Of a stretch of 64,000 bases of DNA, positions 25,646 to 34,013 are shown in pieces. Location: contig NZ_JAQTUH010000006.1 of the NCBI RefSeq assembly GCF_028710345.1, forward strand, positions 1-64,000. Direction: 5' to 3'. Position 1 is the stretch's first letter. Each line of letters opens with the position of its first letter. The DNA comes from Sulfuricurvum sp. Lineage in GTDB: Bacteria; Campylobacterota; Campylobacteria; Campylobacterales; Sulfurimonadaceae. The position numbers and the translations under genes are program-made. A model generated the notes under the pieces. It searched no databases. It was given only the letters and a program-made list of their open reading frames with translations, and was not told the DNA's origin.

Positions 25646-27406
25646 ATGCTCACTTTTAAAACCCTTTTTTCATTGATGCTTCGCCATAAACGCTCACTCG
25701 TTTGGGGCAATATCATCGCGATAATCGCCACATTAATCTCTATACCGATCCCTTTGCTCATCCCGCTTATGGTGGATGAAGTGCTTCTCAAAAAAGGGGG
25801 AAAGATTACCGAAGCGATAGATTGGCTCACCCCTGCACATGAACCGTTTCTCTATATAGGGATTGTTTTAGCGACCACTATCGCATTACGTTTTTTATTT
25901 TTTATCCTCAGTGTCGTATCGCAAAAGTTTTTTATTACCCTCTCTCAGGAACTCAGTTTTTCACTCCGTGTTCGTGCACTGGAACATCTCAAACACGTTT
26001 CTATGAGTGCATACGAGCGTTTGGGAAGCGGGAAAGTGATTACTCACCTCATCACCGACATCGACACTATCGAGCAGTTTTTAGGGAGTGCTCTCTCTAA
26101 ACTGATAGTCTCTATCGCTACGTTAATCGGTGTCGGAGCGGTACTGATATGGATTAATCCCCTCTTTGGAATCCTTATCCTTATTTTTCAGCCCCTCATT
26201 ATGATTGTGACCCGCAAAATATCGAGTCGGGTAGGTGTACTCAAAAAAGAGCAAAACCGTACCATAGGGGAACTCTCCGATACCTTAACCCAAATGTGTG
26301 ACCTTTTCGGACAGATTCGCGCCAGTAATAAAGAGGAGCGTTTTATCACCAATGCGATTGACCAATCTCATCGTTTGCGTCAAAGTGCGAGCCTTTATGG
26401 GATAAAAGCATTGATGGGTGAGCGGTATTCGTATACCCTATTTTTGAGCGGATTTGAAATTTTCCGTGCATTAGGTCTCGTAATGGTACTCACCTCCGAT
26501 CTCTCCATCGGAGTGATGTTTGGGATATTCGGCTATTTGTGGTTTATGATGACCCCCGTGCAGGATTTATTGTCTCTCCAATACAGCTTTGCCAATGCCA
26601 AAAATGCCCTATCGCGTCTCAATGAACTCCTCACACTTCCGAGTGAACCAATAATCTCTGCACACAACACACTCGATAAAAATCATCCTCTCTCTATCAC
26701 GACGAAGAACCTTCTCTTTGGGTATAACGATAATGAACCCATCCTCAAAGGGGTAAATCTCACCATCCCCGCAGGAAGCACCGTTGCCATCATCGGAGCA
26801 AGCGGTAGCGGAAAAAGTACCCTCTCTCAGCTGTTAGTCGGCTTTTACCCCCCTACTTCGGGTGAAATCTTATACAACGGTATCAATGTCAACGACATCG
26901 GTTTTGCCCACATTCGTGATGCTGTTTTTGTCGTCTTACAACAGCCATTAATGTTTAATGAGACGCTCCGATTTAACCTCACCATGGGGGATGAAATCTC
27001 TGAAGATTCTATCTGGGAGGCGTTGCGGATTGCCCAACTCTCACCGTTTATCCAAGAGCTCCCCGATGGGTTGGAGACTCAGGTAGGTAAATTCGGTATC
27101 CGCCTCTCAGGAGGTCAACGCCAACGACTCAGCATCGCACGGATGATACTGGCTAATCCACAAGTTGTCATCTTCGACGAATCGACCTCAGCCCTCGACG
27201 TCCATACAGAGAGCGCCCTTTTCGAAGCATTGGAAGAGTTTTTGAAAAATAAAACGGTCATCATCATCGCCCATCGCCTTAGCACCATCACCCGTGCCGA
27301 CTATATTTATGTCCTCGAAAACGGTATCATTCTCGAAGAGGGAACATACAAAGAACTCGAAAAATCAGAAGGGAGTTTTCACTCCTTTATCTCAGTACAA
27401 GGATAG
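25646..27406 (+). CDS. ABC exporter, fused permease-ATPase (MsbA-like)
   Basis: 586 residues. An N-terminal six-helix exporter domain (about 1-310) is followed by an ATPase with Walker A GASGSGKST, Q-loop VLQQPLMF, signature LSGGQRQR, Walker B VVIFDEST and H-loop IIIAHR. One polypeptide has one permease and one ATPase, so it works as a homodimer or half of a heterodimer. The family exports lipids, peptides or drugs; the substrate cannot be read. It follows gspJ by 15 bases but may have its own promoter. Confidence 0.92.
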   Translation: MLTFKTLFSLMLRHKRSLVWGNIIAIIATLISIPIPLLIPLMVDEVLLKKGGKITEAIDWLTPAHEPFLYIGIVLATTIALRFLFFILSVVSQKFFITLSQELSFSLRVRALEHLKHVSMSAYERLGSGKVITHLITDIDTIEQFLGSALSKLIVSIATLIGVGAVLIWINPLFGILILIFQPLIMIVTRKISSRVGVLKKEQNRTIGELSDTLTQMCDLFGQIRASNKEERFITNAIDQSHRLRQSASLYGIKALMGERYSYTLFLSGFEIFRALGLVMVLTSDLSIGVMFGIFGYLWFMMTPVQDLLSLQYSFANAKNALSRLNELLTLPSEPIISAHNTLDKNHPLSITTKNLLFGYNDNEPILKGVNLTIPAGSTVAIIGASGSGKSTLSQLLVGFYPPTSGEILYNGINVNDIGFAHIRDAVFVVLQQPLMFNETLRFNLTMGDEISEDSIWEALRIAQLSPFIQELPDGLETQVGKFGIRLSGGQRQRLSIARMILANPQVVIFDESTSALDVHTESALFEALEEFLKNKTVIIIAHRLSTITRADYIYVLENGIILEEGTYKELEKSEGSFHSFISVQG

Positions 27407-27410
27407 TTAT

Positions 27411-28472
27411 ATGGAACACAACCTTTTTGTTCGATCATTGATTTTTATAACTTTTGGACTCTTTATTTGGCTTTTTTTACCGTTTTTAAATAGCTTTGTC
27501 GTAGCACTATTGTTGGTTACTGCCTTTACCCCCATCCACTTGTGGATGGAAGGGATTATTCAAAAAAAACCTTTTCTAAACGCTAACAAAGCACTTTGGA
27601 GTGCCTCTATTATGACTCTGCTCCTTTTTATCGTCCTTTTTGTCCCGATTATCTTTTTCATCGTTTATATCGCCACGCACCCCTCAGAACTGATTCAAAT
27701 CGGCAATACTTTTGCCACACAAATTACTAAAATTGCTTCTCATCTCCCTGATTCATTGCATTGGCTTCAAGAGTACGTTGATCAGGGAATCGCTAAAACC
27801 AAAGAGCACCAAACCCAAATCGCAACAACTCTCGCCATTAACCTTGGAAACGGCGTTTTAGGATTTTTAGGAGCCGTAGGGGATATGATATTAATTATCA
27901 CTTTTTTCTTTTTTCTCTCGTGGTATCGACGCCCGATTTTACTCTCTATATCTCCCGTTATCCCGATGCGCCGAAAAATACGCCAAGAGTTTATCCTCGA
28001 TATGATTGCCACCTCAGCGGCAGGTTTTTATACCCTCGTCGGTGTTGCCATCGCACAAGGGTTAGCATTTGGGATTTTTATCAGCTTTTTTGACAATTAT
28101 AACCCTTGGCTTTTTGGGCTATTGATTGCTGTCACTTCGGTCATCCCGATATTTGGAACAGCTTTGATTTTTGTCCCTGTAGCACTCAATGAATGGTTTA
28201 GCGGCAACGGGATGAATGCCCTTATTATTGTGATTTATTCATGGGCGATGCTCTCATTTTTCATCGATAACATTGTCCGATTATTGATTTTGCAACAGCT
28301 CAACCGCTATTTGAGTCAGGGGAGAAAGCCGATTGATGATTTTCTCATCTTTTTTTCGATCATGGCGGGGTTAGTGACGTTTGGTTTTTGGGGATTTTTG
28401 ATTGGACCTGCGATTGTGGCGTTTACCGTTACCCTGCTGAGGGTATTACGGCGTAATCATATAACAAAATAA
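27411..28472 (+). CDS. AI-2E family transporter/permease
   Basis: 353 residues from the ATG at 27411, which follows the exporter stop by four bases and has AAGGA upstream; a longer frame starting inside the exporter gene is not credible. About seven to eight hydrophobic segments, with the typical late GLLIAVTSVIPIFGTALIFVP and ILQQLNRYLSQGRK regions. The family contains TqsA-like exporters and Na+/H+ antiporter-like members; the substrate here is unknown. Confidence 0.88.
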   Translation: MEHNLFVRSLIFITFGLFIWLFLPFLNSFVVALLLVTAFTPIHLWMEGIIQKKPFLNANKALWSASIMTLLLFIVLFVPIIFFIVYIATHPSELIQIGNTFATQITKIASHLPDSLHWLQEYVDQGIAKTKEHQTQIATTLAINLGNGVLGFLGAVGDMILIITFFFFLSWYRRPILLSISPVIPMRRKIRQEFILDMIATSAAGFYTLVGVAIAQGLAFGIFISFFDNYNPWLFGLLIAVTSVIPIFGTALIFVPVALNEWFSGNGMNALIIVIYSWAMLSFFIDNIVRLLILQQLNRYLSQGRKPIDDFLIFFSIMAGLVTFGFWGFLIGPAIVAFTVTLLRVLRRNHITK

Positions 28473-28475
28473 AAA

Positions 28476-28775
28476 CTATGCTTTTAACGCGGCAACTTCG
28501 GCACGTAAACGCTCTAGCTCTTCCATGATGCTAGCAACCTCTTCACTTTTATCTTCATGAGGGCTAAAACGACCAATAGTGGATTGAACATTTTGGGTCA
28601 ACTGATCCAATTTATGTTTAGCATTCGCAATCAGTTCATTATGATCGAGGTTTAGATTCTCTTCAAGTTCATGGATTTTATCGATAATCTCATCTTGGTG
28701 TTTGAGAGCATAATAGGTCGCGACACCGCCCAATGCGGCTCCGATCAAAAAACTAAGGGTATTATTGGTATTCAT
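28476..28775 (-). CDS. Small YtxH-like membrane-anchored coiled-coil protein
   Basis: 99 residues: a short N-terminal glycine-rich membrane segment (LSFLIGAALGGVATYYAL), then charged heptad-like helices (IHELEENLNLDHNEL, IMEELERLRAEVAALK). This resembles YtxH-type stress proteins. It lies ten bases after the gene at 28786 and converges on the AI-2E gene. No biochemical role can be assigned. Confidence 0.65.
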   Translation of the reverse strand: MNTNNTLSFLIGAALGGVATYYALKHQDEIIDKIHELEENLNLDHNELIANAKHKLDQLTQNVQSTIGRFSPHEDKSEEVASIMEELERLRAEVAALKA

Positions 28776-28785
28776 AGTAAACTCC

Positions 28786-29184
28786 TTATTGAGATTTCTT
28801 TTTTAATAATTGCGATAAAGCACCGATAAGAAGCGAACCCATCGTCACTTTGGCGATACCGTTAGAGGCTTTTAGTGCTAACGATTTCGTTTGGTCATGG
28901 AGATAATCAATCATCTCATGAGCTTCATGCAATGCCTCAAGGGCTTTTTGGCTCAATGTAAACGTTTCCCCTTTAAGTTGAATAATCAACTCATTGAGTT
29001 CATGCAAAGTTAATGCCGCTTTCGTCGAGAGGAAACTGAGCTCATTTTGAGCATGTCCGATAAATTCACGAACACGCTGCATTGTTTTGAACGCTTGAAT
29101 TCCGATTAGTACAATCACCGCGGTAATCAAGATCATACACAGTGCAATCACTCCGACAAAAGTTGTCAACATTTGATTATCCAT
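28786..29184 (-). CDS. Small membrane protein, DUF948-like
   Basis: 132 residues: one N-terminal membrane helix (VGVIALCMILITAVIVLIGI) followed by long amphipathic helices and a C-terminal glycine-rich hydrophobic stretch (KVTMGSLLIGALSQLL). It is co-directional with the YtxH-like gene, and the pair probably forms one unit. Function unknown; such pairs are often stress or envelope related, which is only inference here. Confidence 0.65.
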   Translation of the reverse strand: MDNQMLTTFVGVIALCMILITAVIVLIGIQAFKTMQRVREFIGHAQNELSFLSTKAALTLHELNELIIQLKGETFTLSQKALEALHEAHEMIDYLHDQTKSLALKASNGIAKVTMGSLLIGALSQLLKKKSQ

Positions 29185-29313
29185 TGCTATACTTTCCTTC
29201 TTACTTGAGCTTCGATTATCTTAACGTACTCACCCTTTAATCACCTTCAATTATACACTATGTTCAAAAAAGTTCGCTATGATTAAGTAATAACATTATT
29301 CACAAGGTTTGTA

Positions 29314-30039
29314 ATGAAAAAACAAATATTTTTAGCTATTTCCCTCTCTCTTCTCTTCACCGGATGCGTTACTTCACAACATGAAGCACCCGTTCCTCAA
29401 ACCTCACTTGATGGGAGCTGGAAATCTACCACTTCCAACGCACATATCCGTTTTGAAAAAGGGAAACTCAGCGGAAATGACGGATGCAATCAGTTCATAG
29501 GGAGCTATTCGAGCGATGGGACACGAATCACCGTCTCTGAGAATATGATGTCCACCATGATGGCATGTCCTGCTATGGAACAATCAGCCAACTTTAAAAC
29601 CGCATTAATCTCCGCTAAAATTTACGAAAATAACACCTCCACGTTAGTGTTACTCGGAGCTGACGGAAAACCATTACTCGAATTGCAAGCACTCTCTAAA
29701 ATACCGGTAGAGGGAGTTTATAGCCTTAACTATCTCAATAACGGCAAACAAATCATCACCCAAGTCAAATCACCGATTACGATGATACTAAGCAATGATG
29801 GAAAAATGGACGGCTCGACAGGGTGCAACCAATACACCACCACCTATACCATCAAAGAGAATCAAATCACTATCGGTTTTCCCGCAACCACCCGCATGAT
29901 ATGCACCCCTGAACTGATGGAGCAAGAGCAAAATTTTATCAGTGCACTCCAAAAAAGTTCAAAAATCAGCCGTAACGGTGAGAGATGGGAAGTTCGTGAT
30001 GATACGGGAGCATTACAGTTTTCGATGATACAAAAGTAA
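29314..30039 (+). CDS. Lipoprotein with two META (HslJ-like) domains
   Basis: 241 residues with lipobox FTGC. Two META/HslJ repeats are visible, each with the GxxGCNQ core: KLSGNDGCNQFIGSYSSDG with MMACPAMEQ, and KMDGSTGCNQYTTTY with TRMICTPELMEQE. META proteins are outer-membrane-associated and are linked to stress or antibiotic tolerance. The stop codon TAA is part of the 26-bp repeat that bounds the insertion at 30037-31992, so before the insertion this gene was immediately followed by fetB (TAAATG). Confidence 0.88.
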   Translation: MKKQIFLAISLSLLFTGCVTSQHEAPVPQTSLDGSWKSTTSNAHIRFEKGKLSGNDGCNQFIGSYSSDGTRITVSENMMSTMMACPAMEQSANFKTALISAKIYENNTSTLVLLGADGKPLLELQALSKIPVEGVYSLNYLNNGKQIITQVKSPITMILSNDGKMDGSTGCNQYTTTYTIKENQITIGFPATTRMICTPELMEQEQNFISALQKSSKISRNGERWEVRDDTGALQFSMIQK

Positions 30040-30062
30040 ATGCAATACTCTTTTTTAGCCTC
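30037..30062 (+). repeat. Left 26-bp direct repeat of the toxin-antitoxin islet
   Basis: Perfectly repeated at 31967-31992. It contains the META gene stop (TAA) and the first codons of fetB; read from the ATG at 30040 it gives only MQYSFLASLL before a stop. It is therefore a duplicated copy of the fetB start, created or used by the insertion. Confidence 0.92.
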
Positions 30063-30165
30063 TTTGTTATAAATATTGCATATTGTCATTTTTTTCTTTC
30101 TCATGACAAATAATCTCTATACTCTTACTATCTTTACAAAGGTATTATTATGAGTATCGATAAAA

Positions 30166-30195
30166 TTGACAAAAATATATCTAATAAGATATAAT
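30166..30195 (+). promoter_or_regulatory. Consensus sigma-70 promoter of the toxin-antitoxin operon
   Basis: TTGACA at 30166-30171 and TATAAT at 30190-30195 with an 18-base spacer, a near-perfect consensus unlike the -35-poor promoters elsewhere in the window. The -10 box ends four bases before the higB ATG, so the message probably starts at or just inside the first codon. Confidence 0.75.
30176..30193. promoter_or_regulatory. Inverted repeat between -35 and -10, likely antitoxin operator
   Basis: TATATCT-AATA-AGATATA, seven-base half sites, lies across the spacer and into the -10 box. Binding there would block RNA polymerase, which is how HigA-type antitoxins repress their own operon. The binding itself is inference. 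Confidence 0.6.
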
Positions 30196-30199
30196 ATCC

Positions 30200-30541
30200 A
30201 TGCAGTGGAAAATACATTATTATCAAAACCAAAACGGTAAATTACCCGTAAAAGAGTGGTTAGATGAGATCGGCAATGAACCGAAAGCTGAAATATTCAG
30301 AATATTCACCCTTTTACAAAAATATGGTACAGAATTAGGTCTCCCATTTATAAGACCGTTGGAACAAAAGATTTATGAAGTACGAGCAAAAGACAAATCC
30401 GGCATTTATCGGGTACTCTATTTTGCCTACACCGATAAAACGTTCGTCATGCTTCACGGGTTTCAGAAGAAAACCCAGAGCACGCCAAGAAAAGAACTTG
30501 ACATTGCCATCAAACGGCTAAAAGAGGTACAAAATGGATGA
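30200..30541 (+). CDS. higB: HigB-type toxin (RelE/ParE superfamily, Gp49-like)
   Basis: 113 residues. The pattern KLPVKEWLDEI...IFRIFTLLQKYGTELGLPFIRPLEQKIYEVR...GIYRVLYFAYTDKTFVMLHGFQKKTQSTP is that of Gp49-like HigB toxins, which act as ribosome-dependent mRNA interferases. The order toxin first, antitoxin second, with an eight-base overlap, is characteristic of higBA. No ribosome site is seen before the ATG. It lies inside the insertion bounded by 26-bp repeats. Confidence 0.88.
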   Translation: MQWKIHYYQNQNGKLPVKEWLDEIGNEPKAEIFRIFTLLQKYGTELGLPFIRPLEQKIYEVRAKDKSGIYRVLYFAYTDKTFVMLHGFQKKTQSTPRKELDIAIKRLKEVQNG

Positions 30542-30806
30542 TTTTCAACACCATCTAAACGAATCACTACAAAACGAAGAGTTTAAAACAGCGTATGAGC
30601 AAAAAGAGTTACGCTTTAAAATTATTGATATTTTAGTCGGGCTCAGATTGCAATACAAACTTACCCAAGGTGAATTGGCAAAAAAACTCGGAACGACACA
30701 AACGGTCATTAGCCGTATTGAAAACGGCTCCGTCAATGTGGGGATTGATTTTTTACAGAAGCTTGCAAATGCTTTTAATAAAAAGATAGAAATTACAGTG
30801 GTGTAA
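30534..30806 (+). CDS. higA: HigA-type antitoxin with XRE helix-turn-helix
   Basis: 90 residues. A short N-terminal helical part precedes an XRE helix-turn-helix (residues about 41-63, LTQGELAKKLGTTQTVISRIENG). It should neutralise the toxin and repress the operon, probably at the inverted repeat 30176-30193. It overlaps higB by eight bases, so translation is coupled, and is followed five bases later by the nuclease-like gene, which implies a three-gene operon. Confidence 0.88.
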   Translation: MDDFQHHLNESLQNEEFKTAYEQKELRFKIIDILVGLRLQYKLTQGELAKKLGTTQTVISRIENGSVNVGIDFLQKLANAFNKKIEITVV

Positions 30807-30811
30807 TCAAC

Positions 30812-31969
30812 ATGAACGAGACTTTAGTTCCTTTTGCTATTTGTTCAGATGGTAATTATGTTTATACAAACGAATTATCTGAAAAGCACCGAGAACTGTC
30901 TCGTGGAGACATCTATACGTGTCCTGAATGTGGTACATATCTAACTATAGGTGTTAAGAAAAGATACTATTTCAGTCATAAACGAAATCAGTCGTGTCGT
31001 ATAGATTCAAATAAAGAATATCAAACCTATTTATTACAACAAAGTCATGAAAGTGAAAAACATAAGTTTTTAAAAAATAAACTCCGAGAAAAATTGGAAT
31101 TGTCCGATGATCCGTTGATCGATAAAAGTACAGTATGTATCGAAAAATTTACTGATGGACGAAGAGCGGATGTGTATTGTGAAAGAAACGATAAAAAAAT
31201 TGCTTTCGAAATCCAAATAAGTCCTCTATCTCTATCCATAATACTTGCTCGCATTGATCATTATCGTGAAAAAGATATTCATCTATTTTGGGTAATTGAA
31301 CCAAGTGAATTTAGTAAACCCCAATTCCAAAAAGATATAAAGCATTATGGATTATCAGAACATATTTACGAATTATCATCCGACGACAAACTATTAAAAT
31401 GTCATTTTAAAGCTCCAGAAATTTATTATGCAGATGGTTCTTTAAATATTAAACCAACAAATAGAACAATAGATATTGACCTGTCTGATCTTAAATTAAT
31501 CAATAGTAATCCTGCTCTTTTTGACTATGAAAAAGAAGGAAAAAAATTAAATAAACATCAAATAGGAGAAAATTCTATTTTCGAAGAAAGCTATAAAATA
31601 ATTAACAGTTATCTCTCTTGGTTTAAAAAAGATCCGAATGTAAATCAAAAAACTGTTTTTGAAGCAGCACATTTAATAGATTTTATTCCCTATATTGAAG
31701 CTTCTCATCCTAAATTTATTCATTGGGATTTGGATGATCCTGATGATAGTCCATATATGTATTTAGATTGTCCAATATGCCAACATTATAAGAATAGTGG
31801 ACATTTTGAAATTAAAAACAATACGGGTTCTTGTATGTATTGTGATTATAAAATTATTGATCTCATCCAATACCTAGCAGATATGAGGCACAACAGCAAT
31901 AAATTCAAAGCTGCACAAGAAATATGCCACACACATGCTATTCCATACGACAATACAAAAAGCCAATAA
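30812..31969 (+). CDS. CoiA-like predicted nuclease with N- and C-terminal zinc-binding segments
   Basis: 385 residues. The N-terminus has a CoiA-like zinc ribbon (C37-x2-C40, then YYFSHKRNQSC). The core has the CoiA nuclease signature: D120 in RRADVYC and E133-x-Q135 in IAFEIQIS, a PD-(D/E)xK variant, followed by HLFWVIEP. The C-terminus adds a four-cysteine cluster (C320, C323, C341, C344; CPIC...CMYC) followed by a helix rich in His and Cys, like a primase-type or single-strand-binding zinc finger. Classic CoiA works in natural competence, but this gene is the third member of a HigBA operon in an insertion. Third codon positions are mostly A or T by eye, unlike neighbours. Defence or DNA-processing role is inference. 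Confidence 0.7.
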   Translation: MNETLVPFAICSDGNYVYTNELSEKHRELSRGDIYTCPECGTYLTIGVKKRYYFSHKRNQSCRIDSNKEYQTYLLQQSHESEKHKFLKNKLREKLELSDDPLIDKSTVCIEKFTDGRRADVYCERNDKKIAFEIQISPLSLSIILARIDHYREKDIHLFWVIEPSEFSKPQFQKDIKHYGLSEHIYELSSDDKLLKCHFKAPEIYYADGSLNIKPTNRTIDIDLSDLKLINSNPALFDYEKEGKKLNKHQIGENSIFEESYKIINSYLSWFKKDPNVNQKTVFEAAHLIDFIPYIEASHPKFIHWDLDDPDDSPYMYLDCPICQHYKNSGHFEIKNNTGSCMYCDYKIIDLIQYLADMRHNSNKFKAAQEICHTHAIPYDNTKSQ

Positions 31970-31992
31970 ATGCAATACTCTTTTTTAGCCTC
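31967..31992 (+). repeat. Right 26-bp direct repeat of the islet
   Basis: Identical to 30037-30062. It supplies the TAA stop of the nuclease-like gene and the real ATG of fetB at 31970. Confidence 0.92.
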
Positions 31993-32713
31993 ATACCTTC
32001 TTATCATTTTTGCCCTTTGGTATTCACGCCGTGAACAGTTCGGTTTGGAAAAAACAATCCTGACCAACTCAATCCTCGCGATGGTGCAATTAGGACTCCT
32101 CGGATACGCTCTCGTTTATCTCTTTAAAATTGAACACCCTTCCCTGCTCTTTTTTGTACTACTGGGAATGATAACATTCGGTGCCTATACCGCCAAAAAA
32201 CGCTCTCCTTTAGGTGAACACAGTTTTAAAATCGCTTTTTTTACCCTCGGAGCCTCTTCGGGAATTGTCTTTTTATCGATGATGGCGTTCGGGGTGATTC
32301 ACATGGTTCCCCATGAGATGATCCCTATCGGAGGAATGATTATCGGCAACGCCCTAAACGTCTATACCCAAAGCACTGAGCGATTTCGCGCCGAAGTCAA
32401 AAATACAATAGAGACGATAGAGGGGATGGTAGCGCTCGGTGCACCTATGAAAGAGGCTCTCAGATTTGCTTCCAAAGCCTCCGTCAAAGCATCGATGATT
32501 CCCACACTCAATATGCTCCAGACGGTCGGGATTATCCATATACCTGGGATCACGACGGGGATGCTCCTCGCAGGTGCCGATCCGCTACAAGCAATTTCAT
32601 ATCAACTCGCCGTTATGTATATGATGGTCGCTGTAGCATTGCTCGCGGCGGTATTTAGCACGATGTTTTCGTATCGGGTCATTATCGAAGCGGCGTTTAC
32701 AACCCCTCGCTAA
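31970..32713 (+). CDS. fetB: FetB-like iron-export ABC permease (UPF0014)
   Basis: 247 residues with about seven membrane helices and the family core (GNALNVYTQSTERFRAEVKN, GAPMKEALRFASKASVKASMIPTLN, HIPGITTGMLLAGADPLQAISYQ). FetB pairs with the ATPase FetA to export iron or modulate iron homeostasis, but no fetA lies beside it here. The ATG overlaps the stop of the preceding gene as TAAATG. The insertion has separated it from its former upstream partner, so its expression now probably depends on the islet operon. Confidence 0.88.
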   Translation: MQYSFLASYLLIIFALWYSRREQFGLEKTILTNSILAMVQLGLLGYALVYLFKIEHPSLLFFVLLGMITFGAYTAKKRSPLGEHSFKIAFFTLGASSGIVFLSMMAFGVIHMVPHEMIPIGGMIIGNALNVYTQSTERFRAEVKNTIETIEGMVALGAPMKEALRFASKASVKASMIPTLNMLQTVGIIHIPGITTGMLLAGADPLQAISYQLAVMYMMVAVALLAAVFSTMFSYRVIIEAAFTTPR

Positions 32714-33935
32714 ACCTCTTCGCCTTGGGATGAACGAAACAAAGTTTCTCCCATCCGCGATTCGGACGTATCAACGTAACACGATGTGCTGATACTGATC
32801 GCGATAGTGCCACATAAAACTGTGAAGGAGCGAAAATCTCATTGGTTTCGATGACGTAATCCGCCAAACTCATCCCTTGTGATTTATGGATTGTGATGGC
32901 AAAGGCTAACGTGATAGGGAACTGGCTGAGGGTGATGAGTTTCTCTTCGCTTAATGATTTCCCTTTTTCAACCCAGCGTGTTTTTGTGGTATCGACACGC
33001 TCCACTTTGACACTGACACCATCGGTTTTTTTAATCCAAATAACCTCTTCTTCGATGGAGGTGATTCGTCCCCGCTCACCGTTGTAGTAGTTCCACGCAT
33101 TACGGGTAAAGAGGATAGGTGCTCCCACTTTGAGTGCCAGTGTAGGCTCTATACGACTTTCGCTCATAAACCGCTCCACATCACGATCCTGCATCTTTTT
33201 ATCATGGAGTGTTACATGGGTTTCCACTTCGACCACTTCGCCGTGCAGATGTTCCAACTGGGAACGGTTATGGTTTTGGGCACTGATATTTTTGCCGAAT
33301 AACAAGGTGATCGTACTCATGTCTTCATTCAATTCTCGAACCAATTCATCGAGAGCACCATACGCCTCCTCATCGATACGAGCATGACGTACTTTCTCCA
33401 ACAATGTCAAAAACTCCGCTTCATGGGTACGGTATGACCCCTCCAAATGCAACGTCTCAAATCCGAGTCGCTCCCATGAGGGAGATTCAAAAGCAAAATA
33501 GATCGGTTCACTCCCACGCGTCACGGGTGGAAGCTGTAAAAAATCCCCCACCACAATGACTCGTCCGCTAAATTCCGCTTGAAGCAGACGAAGCCGTATC
33601 ATATCGAGCAGTGGCGCACCCACCATCGAAATCTCATCGATGATAATAATTTGCATGGAATGAATAAGTTTGATAATTTTTTTAGCAGGTTCGAGTTTGC
33701 CGTTACGCTCCAACTCTTCTTGAGAGTTAGCAATACCCAAATCAAAAAAGCTGTGAAGCGTCTGCCCCCCGATTAGCGTTGCCGCCATACCTGTAGAGGC
33801 GAGACGGGCAACTGATTTCCCCTTTTGCACCGCATCATCGATCAGTGCACGAGTAAGGGTCGTTTTCCCAGATCCCGCACCACCGGTGATAAAGAGGTTG
33901 GAGGTTTCTAAAATACTAAGAGCAGTTTTAATCAT
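32697..33935 (-). CDS. PIF1/RecD-like DNA helicase
   Basis: 412 residues. Superfamily 1B motifs: Walker A GGAGSGKT (residues 18-25), motif II IIDEISMVG, motif III VGDFLQLPPV, and the late ITIHKSQGMSL and VALSRSVSA motifs. These are 5'-3' DNA helicases acting in recombination or replication-fork repair. It is shorter than RecD and lacks a RecB/C neighbour. It converges on fetB with a 17-base overlap. Confidence 0.88.
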   Translation of the reverse strand: MIKTALSILETSNLFITGGAGSGKTTLTRALIDDAVQKGKSVARLASTGMAATLIGGQTLHSFFDLGIANSQEELERNGKLEPAKKIIKLIHSMQIIIIDEISMVGAPLLDMIRLRLLQAEFSGRVIVVGDFLQLPPVTRGSEPIYFAFESPSWERLGFETLHLEGSYRTHEAEFLTLLEKVRHARIDEEAYGALDELVRELNEDMSTITLLFGKNISAQNHNRSQLEHLHGEVVEVETHVTLHDKKMQDRDVERFMSESRIEPTLALKVGAPILFTRNAWNYYNGERGRITSIEEEVIWIKKTDGVSVKVERVDTTKTRWVEKGKSLSEEKLITLSQFPITLAFAITIHKSQGMSLADYVIETNEIFAPSQFYVALSRSVSAHRVTLIRPNRGWEKLCFVHPKAKRFSEGL

Positions 33936-33978
33936 ACTGTTATTATATTCAGATAGGTCTAAAAAAAGAGAAGATAGC

Positions 33979-33984
33979 TATAAT
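33979..33984 (+). promoter_or_regulatory. Putative -10 box for the Sel1-like gene and tonB
   Basis: TATAAT in GATAGCTATAATATC, 29 bases before the ATG at 34014, which also has an AAAGGA ribosome site. Confidence 0.5.
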
Positions 33985-34013
33985 ATCATCAACAGTTTAA
34001 AAGGATTTTACCA

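Noticed and set aside
27294-27410. N-terminal extension of the AI-2E permease into the ABC exporter
   Set aside because: The extension is out of frame with and inside the exporter coding end; ATG 27411 has AAGGA upstream.
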